Shown here: positions 1 through 9,712 of the stretch, piece by piece | Layout: the number at the start of each line of letters is the position of its first letter | How positions within the stretch are numbered: position 1 is the stretch's first letter | Assembly (NCBI RefSeq): GCF_014212495.1 | Contig: NZ_JACKZC010000002.1 | Coordinates: 372,001-436,000 of the forward strand | Length of the DNA stretch: 64,000 nt | Direction of reading: 5' to 3' | Source: Pontibacter sp. Tf4 | GTDB lineage: Bacteria; Bacteroidota; Bacteroidia; Cytophagales; Hymenobacteraceae | Made by a program: the position numbers and the translations under genes | The notes under the pieces: generated by a model | What the model saw: the letters and a program-made list of their open reading frames with translations, nothing else | The model's database searches: none | What the model was told of the DNA's origin: nothing

Positions 1-1
1 G

Positions 2-1150
2 CGCATTATTTACACATCGCCGGTTACAGCCCCTGCTTTTGATGAAACAGCTGTAGCCACGCAGCCAACTATAGTTACAGAGACTACAGCACCGCTTACC
101 ACACAGCCAACTATAGCTGAACCTGAAACTATAGAAAGTGAAGCGCAACCTATAGTTGCAGACACTGATGAAACTATAGTTGAACAAACACAGGCTATAG
201 TTGGAGATGCAGAAGAAACTATAGTTGAGGAAAGTGTTGAGGAGCAAACTATAGTTGCTCCGGCTGACACTATAGAGGAAACTATAGTTGCGGAAGAAGA
301 GATAGAAACACTGGCAGAGGAAGTATATGCTGGTTTTGAAACAGAACAGTCTTTCTCAGAACCGGAAGCTACCCTGCCATCGACTGACATGGTGGAACTG
401 GCCGACCTGCTGAGCATCAGTAGCCTAAGCACCACTTTTACTGACCTGCTGGCGCAACAGCCCGACCTCGAAGCAGCCGATGAAAACTATAGCATTGAGC
501 ACAACCAGCACCTGCAAGACACAGAAGAAGCCCTTTATGAGCTGAATACTGATCCAGAGGAGGAATCTATAGTTGAACAAGAGACCATTACTGCAGAGGT
601 TCCGGTCGCTATAGTTGAAGAAGAACCCGCAACTATAGTTACCGATATGCACCCTGAGGACGCAGAAGTAACTTACAATTTCAGTGAGATAGACCGGATG
701 TATGCGGAAGATGCACTGGGTTACTGGATGGGCTCCAGCCGTATGGGCGAAGTGCTGCAGCTGAAAAATGACTATACACGGCCAAAACCTTTCGCGTTCC
801 ACCCGGAAATGATCCTGGAGTATAACAAGACACACGAACTGGAAAAAGCCATTCAGCCTGCAACCAACATCCTGAGTGAGCAGCTGGACATTATAGACCA
901 GTTCCTGAAACTGAACCCGCGCCTGAAAACCATGGCCAACCTGAAGCTGAAAGCGGAACCGCAGGAAGACCTTTCACTTAAAAGCTCCAAGATCAAGAAA
1001 GGAATGGCCTCCGAAAATCTGGCAAATATCTTTTTAAAACAGGGCAAAGTTAAAAAGGCCATTAAAATATATGAGCTGCTCATTTTGAAAAATCCGGAAA
1101 AAAAGAGTTACTTTGCCGAACAGATAGAAAAATTACAAAACCTAAACTAA
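2..1150 (+). CDS. Thr-Ile-Val-rich protein with C-terminal TPR-like segment (5' partial)
   Basis: The frame is open from base 2 to the TAA at 1148-1150, so the start lies before the window; an internal ATG at 389 is not the natural start. About 382 residues are visible. The first 210 or so are acidic, rich in Glu, Thr, Ala and Val, with no predicted fold, and carry repeated T-I-V or A-I-V tripeptides written by CTATAG palindromes. The last 60 residues have the look of one tetratricopeptide-type helical hairpin (NLANIFLKQGKVKKAIKIYE). secG starts one base after the stop, so the two are co-transcribed. I do not recognise the family beyond the TPR-like end; Bacteroidota often carry such TPR proteins beside secG. 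No signal peptide or membrane segment is visible in the part present. Confidence 0.8.
   Translation, partial: RIIYTSPVTAPAFDETAVATQPTIVTETTAPLTTQPTIAEPETIESEAQPIVADTDETIVEQTQAIVGDAEETIVEESVEEQTIVAPADTIEETIVAEEEIETLAEEVYAGFETEQSFSEPEATLPSTDMVELADLLSISSLSTTFTDLLAQQPDLEAADENYSIEHNQHLQDTEEALYELNTDPEEESIVEQETITAEVPVAIVEEEPATIVTDMHPEDAEVTYNFSEIDRMYAEDALGYWMGSSRMGEVLQLKNDYTRPKPFAFHPEMILEYNKTHELEKAIQPATNILSEQLDIIDQFLKLNPRLKTMANLKLKAEPQEDLSLKSSKIKKGMASENLANIFLKQGKVKKAIKIYELLILKNPEKKSYFAEQIEKLQNLN
65..642 (+). repeat. Cluster of 14 CTATAG palindromes in one gene
   Basis: CTATAG cores start at 69, 111, 129, 150, 174, 195, 219, 249, 270, 282, 487, 567, 609 and 633. All but the one at 487 are read in the same frame as NCT-ATA-G, giving Thr/Ala/Pro/Ser-Ile-Val/Ala/Glu; the one at 487 reads Asn-Tyr-Ser. 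Six extend to the full 10-base palindrome AACTATAGTT. Steps in the dense part are 12 to 42 bases, often 21 or 24. The sequence between copies is not repeated, so this is not a simple tandem duplication. Confidence 0.9.
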
Positions 1151-1151
1151 G

Positions 1152-1538
1152 ATGTACATCGCCCTTATCAGTATTATCGTTTTCATTTGCGTGTTGCTAA
1201 TCCTGGTTGTGCTTGCACAAAACCCTAAAGGAGGCGGACTTTCCAGCCAGTTCGGAGGCAGCACCAGCCAGCTAATGGGTGTAAAACGTACTGGTGACCT
1301 TCTGGAGAAATTGACCTGGGGTTTTGCCATTGCATTAGTTGTTCTGACGCTTGGTACACACATGATGCTGAACTCAGCCAACAACTCATCAACAGGTACA
1401 AGCATTAACGAAGAGCGTGCACGCCAGTCGGCATTGCCGGGTGCTCCTGCCGCCGCGCCAGCTGCTGCTGATACAATTACTGCTATCCCTGATGCTGGTG
1501 ATATTCCGGCTATGATCGATACAGCTAACAACCAATAA
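1152..1538 (+). CDS. secG: Preprotein translocase subunit SecG
   Basis: SecG is the small, non-essential membrane subunit of the SecYEG translocon that assists protein export. The 128-residue product has the expected two hydrophobic helices (about residues 4-21 and 52-70) joined by a Gly/Ser-rich loop containing QNPKGGGLSSQFGG, the typical SecG signature. After the second helix there is an Ala/Pro/Thr-rich tail of about 50 residues, common in Bacteroidota SecG and probably periplasmic and flexible. The ATG lies one base after the stop of the preceding TPR-like gene, which implies translational coupling. A strong terminator follows 27 bases downstream, so this ends the operon. Confidence 0.93.
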   Translation: MYIALISIIVFICVLLILVVLAQNPKGGGLSSQFGGSTSQLMGVKRTGDLLEKLTWGFAIALVVLTLGTHMMLNSANNSSTGTSINEERARQSALPGAPAAAPAAADTITAIPDAGDIPAMIDTANNQ

Positions 1539-1564
1539 GCAAAACACAAACATACTATAACAAG

Positions 1565-1594
1565 AAGCCAGCCTGTAACAGGTTGGCTTTTTTG
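1565..1594 (+). terminator. Rho-independent terminator of secG operon
   Basis: An 11-bp stem (left arm 1565-1575, right arm 1579-1589, one G-T pair) with a three-base loop is followed by a run of T. It lies 27 bases after the secG stop. Confidence 0.9.
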
Positions 1595-1657
1595 TTTGCT
1601 ACCTCTGCCATTCCTGTCCTGCTGTTCACCACAAAAGTTCCCTTATCTGGCAGAAAA

Positions 1658-1671
1658 TGACAAAATTGTCA
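1658..1671. promoter_or_regulatory. Inverted repeat upstream of groS, possible operator
   Basis: TGACAA-AA-TTGTCA is a perfect 6-bp inverted repeat with a two-base centre, 130 bases upstream of groS and after the secG terminator. Two TTGGCA motifs follow at about 1675 and 1726. The arrangement recalls TGACA..TGTCA plus TTGGCA elements that I associate with heat-shock genes in this phylum, but this is from memory. No CIRCE element and no exact TAnnTTTG box is present in this gap. Confidence 0.4.
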
Positions 1672-1801
1672 GGCTTGGCAGTGGCCGAGGCTGCAAAATT
1701 GGCTTAAACTATCGCTAAAACCGGCTTGGCACAGGAAATGATAAGTACTTGTCGGTTCAAATTTCATTTTTAACCATAAAACCTAATAACAATAACAAAC
1801 T

Positions 1802-2092
1802 ATGTCAATCAGCATTAAACCATTAGCAGACAGAGTAATTGTAGCTCCTGCTGCAGCAGAAGAAAAAACGAAGTCTGGTATCATCATTCCGGACACTGCT
1901 AAAGAAAAACCACAGCGTGGCGAGGTAGTAGCCGTTGGCGAAGGCAAAGTGTCTGAGCAAGGTACCTTAATGCAGCCACAGGTTAAAGTTGGCGACCAGG
2001 TGTTGTATGGCAAGTATGCCGGTACTGAGATCTCGATTGATGGCGGTGATTACCTGATCATGCGCGAGTCAGATATTCTGGCAGTTCTTTAA
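1802..2092 (+). CDS. groS: Co-chaperonin GroES
   Basis: GroES forms the heptameric lid of the GroEL folding chamber. The 96-residue product is the normal length and matches the family throughout: [12 protein letters not shown] near the N-terminus, the mobile loop [21 protein letters not shown], and the C-terminal [13 protein letters not shown]. groL follows after 39 bases, the classical groS-groL operon. The region before it (1595-1801) holds an inverted repeat that may be an operator. The start is fixed by the conserved N-terminus. Confidence 0.97.
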   Translation: MSISIKPLADRVIVAPAAAEEKTKSGIIIPDTAKEKPQRGEVVAVGEGKVSEQGTLMQPQVKVGDQVLYGKYAGTEISIDGGDYLIMRESDILAVL

Positions 2093-2128
2093 TCTTATCC
2101 AATCTTTAAACTAAAACAGATCATATAA

Positions 2129-3772
<1,644 letters not shown>

Positions 3773-3802
3773 TCCGAACATTCCCATAGTTAAACTATAG
3801 AA

Positions 3803-3837
3803 AAGGCCTTGTAGCAATAGCTGCAAGGCCTTTTTGT
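3803..3837 (+). terminator. Rho-independent terminator of groS-groL
   Basis: A 13-bp stem (3803-3815 with 3820-3832, one G-T pair) and loop AATA is followed by a T run. A CTATAG palindrome sits just before it at 3795-3800. Confidence 0.92.
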
Positions 3838-3841
3838 TTTA

Positions 3842-4016
3842 AGTGAGAGTTAAGAAATTTAAGAGTTAGTGAAGTAAGAAGTAAGATTTAGGCATACACT
3901 GTAAGGTCATTAAAACTTTCCAACATATAATTTTTTAACTTTCTAACTTCTCACCTCTCTAACTCTTACTTCTCTAACTCGTCCTTCTTAAACTTTCTAA
4001 CTTTCTAACTTTCTAA
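3842..4016. repeat. AGTTAGAAAG / CTTTCTAACT low-complexity repeat
   Basis: The left half (about 3847-3888) is purine-rich with AGTTAG and GAAGTAAG units. The right half (about 3925-4016) is pyrimidine-rich with repeated CTTTCTAACT and CTTACTTCT units. Together they form a long imperfect inverted repeat between the convergent groL and the lipoprotein gene. The outermost unit runs into the lipoprotein gene and supplies its last codons and TAG stop (4005-4007). The same motif recurs near 17.44-17.64 kb. Confidence 0.75.
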
Positions 4017-4604
4017 CTCCCTGATGGCTATAGTTATATCGTGTGGGGCAACTTCATCACCTCCAAAATATGGGTATAGTTGGTAGCCTTCGGCTGGGCC
4101 GGTACAATGGCGGGGCAGTTCTATAGTTGCGTTGTTTAACCGGAAAATGTATTTGTTGTCCTGCAACACAATTTCGTAAATATAAGCTTTGTTAAGCTCC
4201 ACCACTCCTACCAGTTCCGACTGCCTTGTTTTGTTCAGGTAACTATAGGCGTGTATTTCTAGGCGGTTATTATACCAGCGCCAACCGAAGCGGGCACTAT
4301 TACTGTGGTGCTCGGTGCGGCAATCGGCCAGGCCGTATAGTTTGTTAATGTCGCCTTGGTTGGCTTTGTCTGTAGTCTGGTAAATAGCGCTGGCATCAAA
4401 TGTGGCTTCAAATTTTAACGAGGAAGCCGTGCGCAAAACAAAAGGCGAAGCTGAACTGTGCTCTCCCTTTTTTATCGTGTAAACTATAGTTTGGGCACCT
4501 TTAGGCAAATCTAGTGCAGGAGCAACGGCAACCGTCTGGCAGGCGGCAAATGATAAGAGTGAAAGCACAGCACAAAGCTGCCACTTCCGGGTAAAAGAAA
4601 ACAT
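4005..4604 (-). CDS. Putative lipoprotein, function unknown
   Basis: The 199-residue product starts with a lipoprotein signal peptide: basic MFSFTRKWQ, a hydrophobic stretch and a lipobox LSFAAC (Cys about 22), so it is expected to be anchored in the cell envelope. I do not recognise the mature part; it is rich in beta-strand-like segments (AYIYEIVLQDNKYIFRLN) and contains two further Cys residues that could pair. The gene stands alone, convergent with groL, with the CTTTCTAAC repeat reaching into its 3' end so that the last residues ELES and the stop come from the repeat. Four CTATAG palindromes lie inside the gene. Confidence 0.72.
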   Translation of the reverse strand: MFSFTRKWQLCAVLSLLSFAACQTVAVAPALDLPKGAQTIVYTIKKGEHSSASPFVLRTASSLKFEATFDASAIYQTTDKANQGDINKLYGLADCRTEHHSNSARFGWRWYNNRLEIHAYSYLNKTRQSELVGVVELNKAYIYEIVLQDNKYIFRLNNATIELPRHCTGPAEGYQLYPYFGGDEVAPHDITIAIRELES

Positions 4605-4733
4605 GAACTGAAATGTAAAAATGTGGCTATAAGTTGAGTTTTAAATATTACAGATAAACTATGTAATAAACTGATCTATAGTTTGTAACATGCCATAGCG
4701 CAGCAATTGCAAAAGTATAAAAATTATGAAATA

Positions 4734-4768
4734 AAAAAGGTCCTGCTAACTAATAGCAGGACCTTTTT
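4734..4768 (-). terminator. Terminator of POT transporter gene
   Basis: A 13-14-bp stem with GGTCCTGCTA opposite TAGCAGGACC has A/T runs on both sides, so it can work in either direction. It lies 22 bases beyond the stop of the leftward transporter gene. Confidence 0.88.
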
Positions 4769-4790
4769 ACAAACTTATTTTATTGAATGC

Positions 4791-6206
4791 TTAGCCGCGG
4801 CCGTGCATCATATACATCAGCTTTTTGGTAAGCGCGATCAGGATCAGACCTGCTAAGATAACAAAGGCACCGATTGCAGAGAAAATGGTCAAGGCACCAA
4901 GCTCTTCTACATAAGACGCAATGTAACCACCTGCGATCTGAGCCACGAACGGCGCCAGGAACCAAACACCCATCAGCATCGATACCAGCGTAACAGGTGC
5001 CAGACGTGTTACCATCGACAGACCGATTGGAGAAAGGCAAAGTTCACCAATGGTGTGGAAGAAGTAAGTTGCCAGCAACCACATAATGCTTGCTTTTACT
5101 GTTTCGTCTTCAACGCCGCCGCGCTGCATAACAGCACCCACCATAAAGAAGAAACCAACACCCAACAGGATCATACCCAGACCCATTTTGGTAGGTATGC
5201 TCAGGTCTTTACCGCGTTTAGCCAGGTATAACCAAACCTGCGCTGTAAGCGGAGCAAACATAACTATAAACAGTGGGTTAACAGACTGGAACCATGATGT
5301 AGGGATCAGATAACCGAATACTTCACGGTCGATGTATTTGTCGGTGTAAACCGTTAACGAGCTACCGGCCTGCTCAAAACCAGCCCAGAAGAAGATAACA
5401 AAGATCGAAATGATGAAGATAACCGAAACACGGTCGATCTCCTCTTTTGTAAGCTTGTCTTTTTTAACCGGCTGGCCAGAGGCATCGTTCTCTGCTTTTA
5501 CAGGTTTTAAGCCCAGGTCGCCAAGCAGTTTAGGCGCTAATGCGTTGAATACAATCTGTCCGATTACCATACCGATACCGGCAGCAAGGAAACCGTACTG
5601 GAAACCATAGTTAGTTACCGTCTCCACGCCATTAACTACAGCCTTTGTTGCGAAGTAGTCTTCAGCTAAGAAACCGCACACCAGCGGCGCGAAAAAAGCA
5701 CCGATGTTGATACCCATGTAAAAGATGGTGAACGCTGAATCGCGGCGCGGGTCGCCCTGCGCATACAGGTTACCAACTATAGACGAAATATTTGGCTTAA
5801 AGAAACCGTTACCAATAATAAGAAGCAACAGGCCCAGGTACGTCATCTCTACTTTGCCAACGTAAGGCGTAGAGAACAAGCTGAACTGGCCAAGTGCCAT
5901 CAGCACACCCCCTATCAGAATGGCTTTGCGGTGCCCCAGGTATTTATCGGCCAACCAACCACCTATGATAGGCGTAAAATATACGAAACCGGTAAAGTAC
6001 CCGTAAATTAATGCTGCGTCGGCTACACTGTACCCCAAACCGCCTTCCATGGCAGTTTTTGTCAGATATAGCATCAAAAGGCCGCGCATACCGTAGTAGC
6101 TGAAGCGTTCCCATAGCTCTGTAAAGAACAACAGGTACAGCCCTTTAGGATGTTTTAGATTCTCTTTATCCACCGCAGCATCGGTGGGTTGAAGGTTAAC
6201 AGACAT
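4791..6206 (-). CDS. POT/PTR family proton-dependent oligopeptide transporter
   Basis: Members of the proton-dependent oligopeptide transporter family (MFS fold, inner membrane) import di- and tripeptides. The family signature ExxERFxYYG is seen as ELWERFSYYG at residues 30-39, followed by MRGLLMLYLT. The product has about 12 hydrophobic segments. At 471 residues it is at the short end for the family. The gene is monocistronic, divergent from pckA, with its own terminator. One CTATAG at about 5780 falls in the coding region. Substrate range cannot be read from the sequence. Confidence 0.92.
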   Translation of the reverse strand: MSVNLQPTDAAVDKENLKHPKGLYLLFFTELWERFSYYGMRGLLMLYLTKTAMEGGLGYSVADAALIYGYFTGFVYFTPIIGGWLADKYLGHRKAILIGGVLMALGQFSLFSTPYVGKVEMTYLGLLLLIIGNGFFKPNISSIVGNLYAQGDPRRDSAFTIFYMGINIGAFFAPLVCGFLAEDYFATKAVVNGVETVTNYGFQYGFLAAGIGMVIGQIVFNALAPKLLGDLGLKPVKAENDASGQPVKKDKLTKEEIDRVSVIFIISIFVIFFWAGFEQAGSSLTVYTDKYIDREVFGYLIPTSWFQSVNPLFIVMFAPLTAQVWLYLAKRGKDLSIPTKMGLGMILLGVGFFFMVGAVMQRGGVEDETVKASIMWLLATYFFHTIGELCLSPIGLSMVTRLAPVTLVSMLMGVWFLAPFVAQIAGGYIASYVEELGALTIFSAIGAFVILAGLILIALTKKLMYMMHGRG

Positions 6207-6373
6207 AGAGTTAGATTAGTTGATTGTTTAGTTAACAATAGATAAGCTTACTTACAAAGAAGGTAAATATATTAGATTAGCGACAAACAGCAAAATATTT
6301 TCGTTTTATAGTGTGTCGGGCGCACCGTGCAGATATAAATATCGTAACAGTTACTTAGATATATTATTTTTAA

Positions 6374-6381
6374 TATTTTTG
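6374..6381 (+). promoter_or_regulatory. Predicted -7 box of pckA promoter
   Basis: TATTTTTG matches the Bacteroidota TAnnTTTG box exactly, 51 bases before the pckA ATG. The -33 position shows GTTAC rather than a clear TTG, so the promoter is plausible but not strong on paper. The surrounding region is very AT-rich. Confidence 0.5.
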
Positions 6382-6432
6382 TACCATTATATAAGAACAC
6401 CACCTTATTTCAATTAACCCAAAAAATTTCAA

Positions 6433-8049
6433 ATGAAAGAATCTGGACATAAATCTAATGCAGTAGGTTTAGACAGCTTAGGTATTAAAGAGGCGAAAGA
6501 AGTGCTTTGGAACCTGAGTCCGGCTGAACTGGTGGAAGAAGCCATTAAGAACGGCGAAGGTTACCTGACCGACACCGGCGCTTTAATGTGCGACACCGGA
6601 AAATTTACAGGCCGCTCTCCTAAAGACCGCTTTGTAGTAAAGGATGCCAAAACAGAAAATTCTGTTTGGTGGGGAGACATTAACATTGCTTTTGATCCGG
6701 AGAAATTTGACCAGCTACAAGCTAAAATGGTTGATTTCCTGAAAGACAAAAAACTGTATGTACGTGACGCTTACGCAGGTGCTCACCCGGAATACCGTTT
6801 GAATCTGCGCATCGTTAACACACAGGCGTGGCAGAACTTATTCTGTAACAACATGTTCCTGCGCCTGACCGAAGAAGAGTTGGCAAATCACAACCCTGAG
6901 TTTACGATTATCTGTGCCCCTGAGTTTCAGGCAGATCCGGAAGTGGACGGCACCCGCCAGGCTAACTTCGCCATCATCAACTTCACCAAGAACATGATCC
7001 TGATCGGTGGTACAGGCTATGCCGGCGAAATGAAGAAAGGCATTTTTGGTGTGCTGAACTATATCCTGCCACACGAAAAGAACACCCTGTCGATGCACTG
7101 CTCTGCCAACGTAGGCAAAGACGGTGACACTGCTATTTTCTTCGGACTGTCCGGTACCGGTAAAACAACCCTTTCTGCTGACCCTAACCGCGGCCTGATT
7201 GGTGATGACGAGCACGGCTGGGCTGCTGACTCGGTATTCAACTTCGAAGGTGGCTGCTACGCTAAAGTGATCGACCTGACCCGTGAAAAAGAACCGCAGA
7301 TCTGGGATGCGATTAAATTCGGAGCTATAGTTGAGAACACCCGTTTTGTAGAAGGAACGCGTACCGTAGACTATACAAACAGCTCTGTAACAGAGAATAC
7401 ACGTACCGCCTACCCTATTTACCACATCGATAACGCCGTTGAGCCATCAAGAGCAGATATCCCTAAAAATATCTTCTTCCTGACAGCTGATGCGTTTGGT
7501 GTGCTGCCTCCGATCTCAAGACTGAACGCAAGCCAGGCCATGTACCACTTTATTTCTGGTTATACCGCGAAGGTTGCCGGTACAGAGGTTGGTATCACAG
7601 AGCCACAGACTACTTTCTCAGCTTGCTTCGGCGCTGCTTTCCTGCCATTGCACCCAACCAAATATGCCGAAATGCTGGGCAAGAAGATGGAAGAGAACAA
7701 CGTAAACGTATGGCTGGTTAACACAGGCTGGACAGGTGGTCCTTACGGTATTGGTTCGCGCATGAAGCTACCTTATACGCGTGCCATGATCACGGCTGCC
7801 CTTAACGGCGAACTGAACGATGTAAGCTACACCAAGCACCCGATATTTGGTATCGAGATGCCGGATAGCTGCCCTAATGTACCTGCTGAGATCCTGAACC
7901 CACGTAACACCTGGGCTAACAAGGAAGAGTACGATACCAAAGCGGCAGACCTGGCTTCTAAATTCGTGAAGAACTTCGGTAAGTATGCGGAGTATGCCAA
8001 CGATGATATTTTAGCTGGTGCCCCACAGGTAGAAGTAGCTACCAACTAA
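6433..8049 (+). CDS. pckA: Phosphoenolpyruvate carboxykinase (ATP)
   Basis: PckA converts oxaloacetate and ATP to phosphoenolpyruvate, CO2 and ADP, the first committed step of gluconeogenesis. The 538-residue length is typical of the ATP-dependent type. Visible motifs include GRSPKDRF near residue 58, the kinase loop GLSGTGKTTLS near 238, the metal-binding segment GDDEHGW just after it, and NTGWTGGPYG near 434. It has its own predicted promoter and terminator and is divergent from the peptide transporter. Together the two would suit growth on peptides and amino acids, but that is inference. One palindrome at 7324 encodes A-I-V. Confidence 0.97.
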   Translation: MKESGHKSNAVGLDSLGIKEAKEVLWNLSPAELVEEAIKNGEGYLTDTGALMCDTGKFTGRSPKDRFVVKDAKTENSVWWGDINIAFDPEKFDQLQAKMVDFLKDKKLYVRDAYAGAHPEYRLNLRIVNTQAWQNLFCNNMFLRLTEEELANHNPEFTIICAPEFQADPEVDGTRQANFAIINFTKNMILIGGTGYAGEMKKGIFGVLNYILPHEKNTLSMHCSANVGKDGDTAIFFGLSGTGKTTLSADPNRGLIGDDEHGWAADSVFNFEGGCYAKVIDLTREKEPQIWDAIKFGAIVENTRFVEGTRTVDYTNSSVTENTRTAYPIYHIDNAVEPSRADIPKNIFFLTADAFGVLPPISRLNASQAMYHFISGYTAKVAGTEVGITEPQTTFSACFGAAFLPLHPTKYAEMLGKKMEENNVNVWLVNTGWTGGPYGIGSRMKLPYTRAMITAALNGELNDVSYTKHPIFGIEMPDSCPNVPAEILNPRNTWANKEEYDTKAADLASKFVKNFGKYAEYANDDILAGAPQVEVATN

Positions 8050-8067
8050 GCCCAAACTATAGTTAGT

Positions 8068-8104
8068 AAAAGCCCCGTTGCCAATAGTAGCGGGGCTTTT
8101 ATAT
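8068..8104 (+). terminator. Terminator of pckA
   Basis: A 10-bp stem (8068-8077 with 8091-8100) containing GCCCCG/CGGGGC is followed by T-rich sequence. The exact palindrome AACTATAGTT lies just upstream at 8055-8064, between the stop codon and the stem. Confidence 0.9.
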
Positions 8105-8219
8105 TTTTAAGAGACAGTATCAGCATAAATTTTATAGTTTCGTAACTATAGTTAGATTGATGTGAGCTGACTTATCTGAAATTTATAATTATTAATTCCT
8201 AATTCTTAATTTAACAAAC

Positions 8220-8939
8220 GTGCACCTGTTCTATACACCGGATATTACCACAGAATTTTACACGCTGAGCGAAGAAGAATCGAAACACTGCACACGTGTA
8301 TTACGATTGCATCAGGGCGATACCGTTTACCTGGTAGATGGTGTAGGTGGATTGTATACGGCTATCATACAGGATGCGAACCCTAAAAAGTGCCAGCTGC
8401 AGATCATCGATAAACAGATCGAGTATGGCAAATTGCCTTACATTTCGCATATAGCGGTGGCACCTACCAAAAATATAGACCGCATGGAATGGTTTGTAGA
8501 GAAGGCCGTAGAGATTGGGGTAAGCGAAATTACGTTCCTGTTGTGCGAGCATTCGGAGCGCCGGCAGCTGCGCCTTGACAGGCTGGAAAAAATAGCCGTG
8601 AGCGCCATGAAGCAATCTCAGAAAGGTTATTTGCCCCTGCTGCACGACATGACACCTTTCCATAAGTTCATCACGCAGGCTTTGCCAGAAAGTACTTTTA
8701 TCGCTCACTTAGAAGAAGATGCCACCAAACCTATAAAGCATTACTTTCAGGTAAACCAGCCGCATTGCATCATGATCGGACCGGAAGGCGACTTCTCTGA
8801 AGCAGAGATTCAGGCAGCCTATGCAGCGGGTATACGTCCTGTAACGCTGGGCGAAAGCCGATTACGTACCGAAACCGCAGCCCTTGTTGCCTGCCATACG
8901 TTACAGGTACTACACGAGATCTATACCGCGTTAGACTGA
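8220..8939 (+). CDS. rsmE: 16S rRNA (uracil-1498-N3)-methyltransferase RsmE
   Basis: RsmE uses SAM to methylate N3 of U1498 in the 30S subunit. The 239-residue protein has the family's SPOUT-type C-terminal motifs, IGPEGDFSEAE and LGESRLRTETAAL, and an N-terminal RNA-binding part with EESKHCTRVLRL. The start is GTG at 8220 (MHLFYTP), which fits the family N-terminus and needs no upstream extension. The DUF4159 gene follows after 19 bases, so the two may be co-transcribed. A palindrome lies at 8144-8153 upstream. Confidence 0.95.
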   Translation: MHLFYTPDITTEFYTLSEEESKHCTRVLRLHQGDTVYLVDGVGGLYTAIIQDANPKKCQLQIIDKQIEYGKLPYISHIAVAPTKNIDRMEWFVEKAVEIGVSEITFLLCEHSERRQLRLDRLEKIAVSAMKQSQKGYLPLLHDMTPFHKFITQALPESTFIAHLEEDATKPIKHYFQVNQPHCIMIGPEGDFSEAEIQAAYAAGIRPVTLGESRLRTETAALVACHTLQVLHEIYTALD

Positions 8940-8958
8940 CAGACCATAACTATAGTTT

Positions 8959-9630
8959 ATGAAACGAACCCTGCTCCTGCTGCTTATAGTTTTACTTACC
9001 ATGCCAGCCATGGCGCAGCGCTATAGTTTAAAAATAGCCAAACTTAAGTACAACGGTGGCGGCGACTGGTACGCCAACAAAACATCCCTGCCCAACCTGA
9101 TCAAATTCTGCAACCAGAACCTGAACATGAACATCAAACCCGACGAAGATGTAGTGGAAGTTGGCAGCCCGGAGCTTTTTACTTACCCCTTCGTACACAT
9201 GACGGGCCATGGCAACGTGGTTTTTTCAGACGCAGAAACACAGAACCTGCGCAACTACCTGATCAGCGGCGGCTTCCTGCACATCGACGACAACTATGGC
9301 CTGGATAAGTACATCCGGAAAGAAATGAAGAAAGTATTTCCGGAGTATGAGTTTGTGGAGCTCCCTTTCAACCACCCGATCTATAAACAGAAATACACTT
9401 TCAAGAACGGCCTACCAAAGATACACGAGCACGACAACAAGCCACCACAAGGCTTTGGCATCATTCACGAAGGGAGGCTGGTTTGCTTTTATAGTTACGA
9501 AACCGATTTAGGCAACGGCTGGGAAGACGCAGAAGTTTACAACGATCCGGAAAACAAACGCCGGGAAGCTCTGCAAATGGGCGCCAACATCCTGACATTC
9601 GCTCTTACCCAAGGCAGCGGACTACAATAG
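8959..9630 (+). CDS. DUF4159 domain protein, exported
   Basis: The 223-residue protein has a cleavable signal peptide (hydrophobic residues 4-19, cleavage after AMA) and then a DUF4159 domain, recognised by YNGGGDWYANKTSLPNLI and SGGFLHIDDNYG. DUF4159 proteins of Bacteroidota resemble a ThuA/class I glutamine amidotransferase-like fold, and their function is not known. It follows rsmE by 19 bases. The exact palindrome AACTATAGTT ends two bases before the ATG, filling the ribosome-binding position, and no Shine-Dalgarno sequence is visible. A second CTATAG lies inside the first codons of the mature protein at 9021. Confidence 0.9.
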   Translation: MKRTLLLLLIVLLTMPAMAQRYSLKIAKLKYNGGGDWYANKTSLPNLIKFCNQNLNMNIKPDEDVVEVGSPELFTYPFVHMTGHGNVVFSDAETQNLRNYLISGGFLHIDDNYGLDKYIRKEMKKVFPEYEFVELPFNHPIYKQKYTFKNGLPKIHEHDNKPPQGFGIIHEGRLVCFYSYETDLGNGWEDAEVYNDPENKRREALQMGANILTFALTQGSGLQ

Positions 9631-9712
9631 GACCAGTGATTAACACGATTATTCGAGATTTAACATGATAGAAAATCTTATATAATCAGTTAAATCCATT
9701 AAATCACTGGTC
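9631..9712. repeat. Long-loop inverted repeat between convergent genes
   Basis: GACCAGTGATT at 9631-9641 is repeated inverted at 9702-9712 with a 60-base loop. The loop contains loosely repeated GATTTAACATGAT / TTAAATCCATTAAATC units. The right arm includes the first base of the stop triplet of the leftward gene that ends at 9712. It may act as a bidirectional terminator although no T run follows. Confidence 0.6.

Noticed and set aside
2..640. CRISPR-like regular repeats in the first 640 bases
   Set aside because: The repeated unit is only 6-10 bases, the spacing varies from 12 to over 200 bases, and the region is a continuous reading frame; no cas genes are present.
1720..1745. Sigma-54 type -24/-12 promoter (TTGGCAC at 1726-1732) before groS
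   Set aside because: The -24-like element is present, but no GC element at the correct -12 distance is found; the neighbouring TTGGCAG at about 1675 is one base out of register.
6838..7425. A 195-codon frame opposite pckA
   Set aside because: It is antisense to the conserved core of pckA and shows no recognisable protein features.
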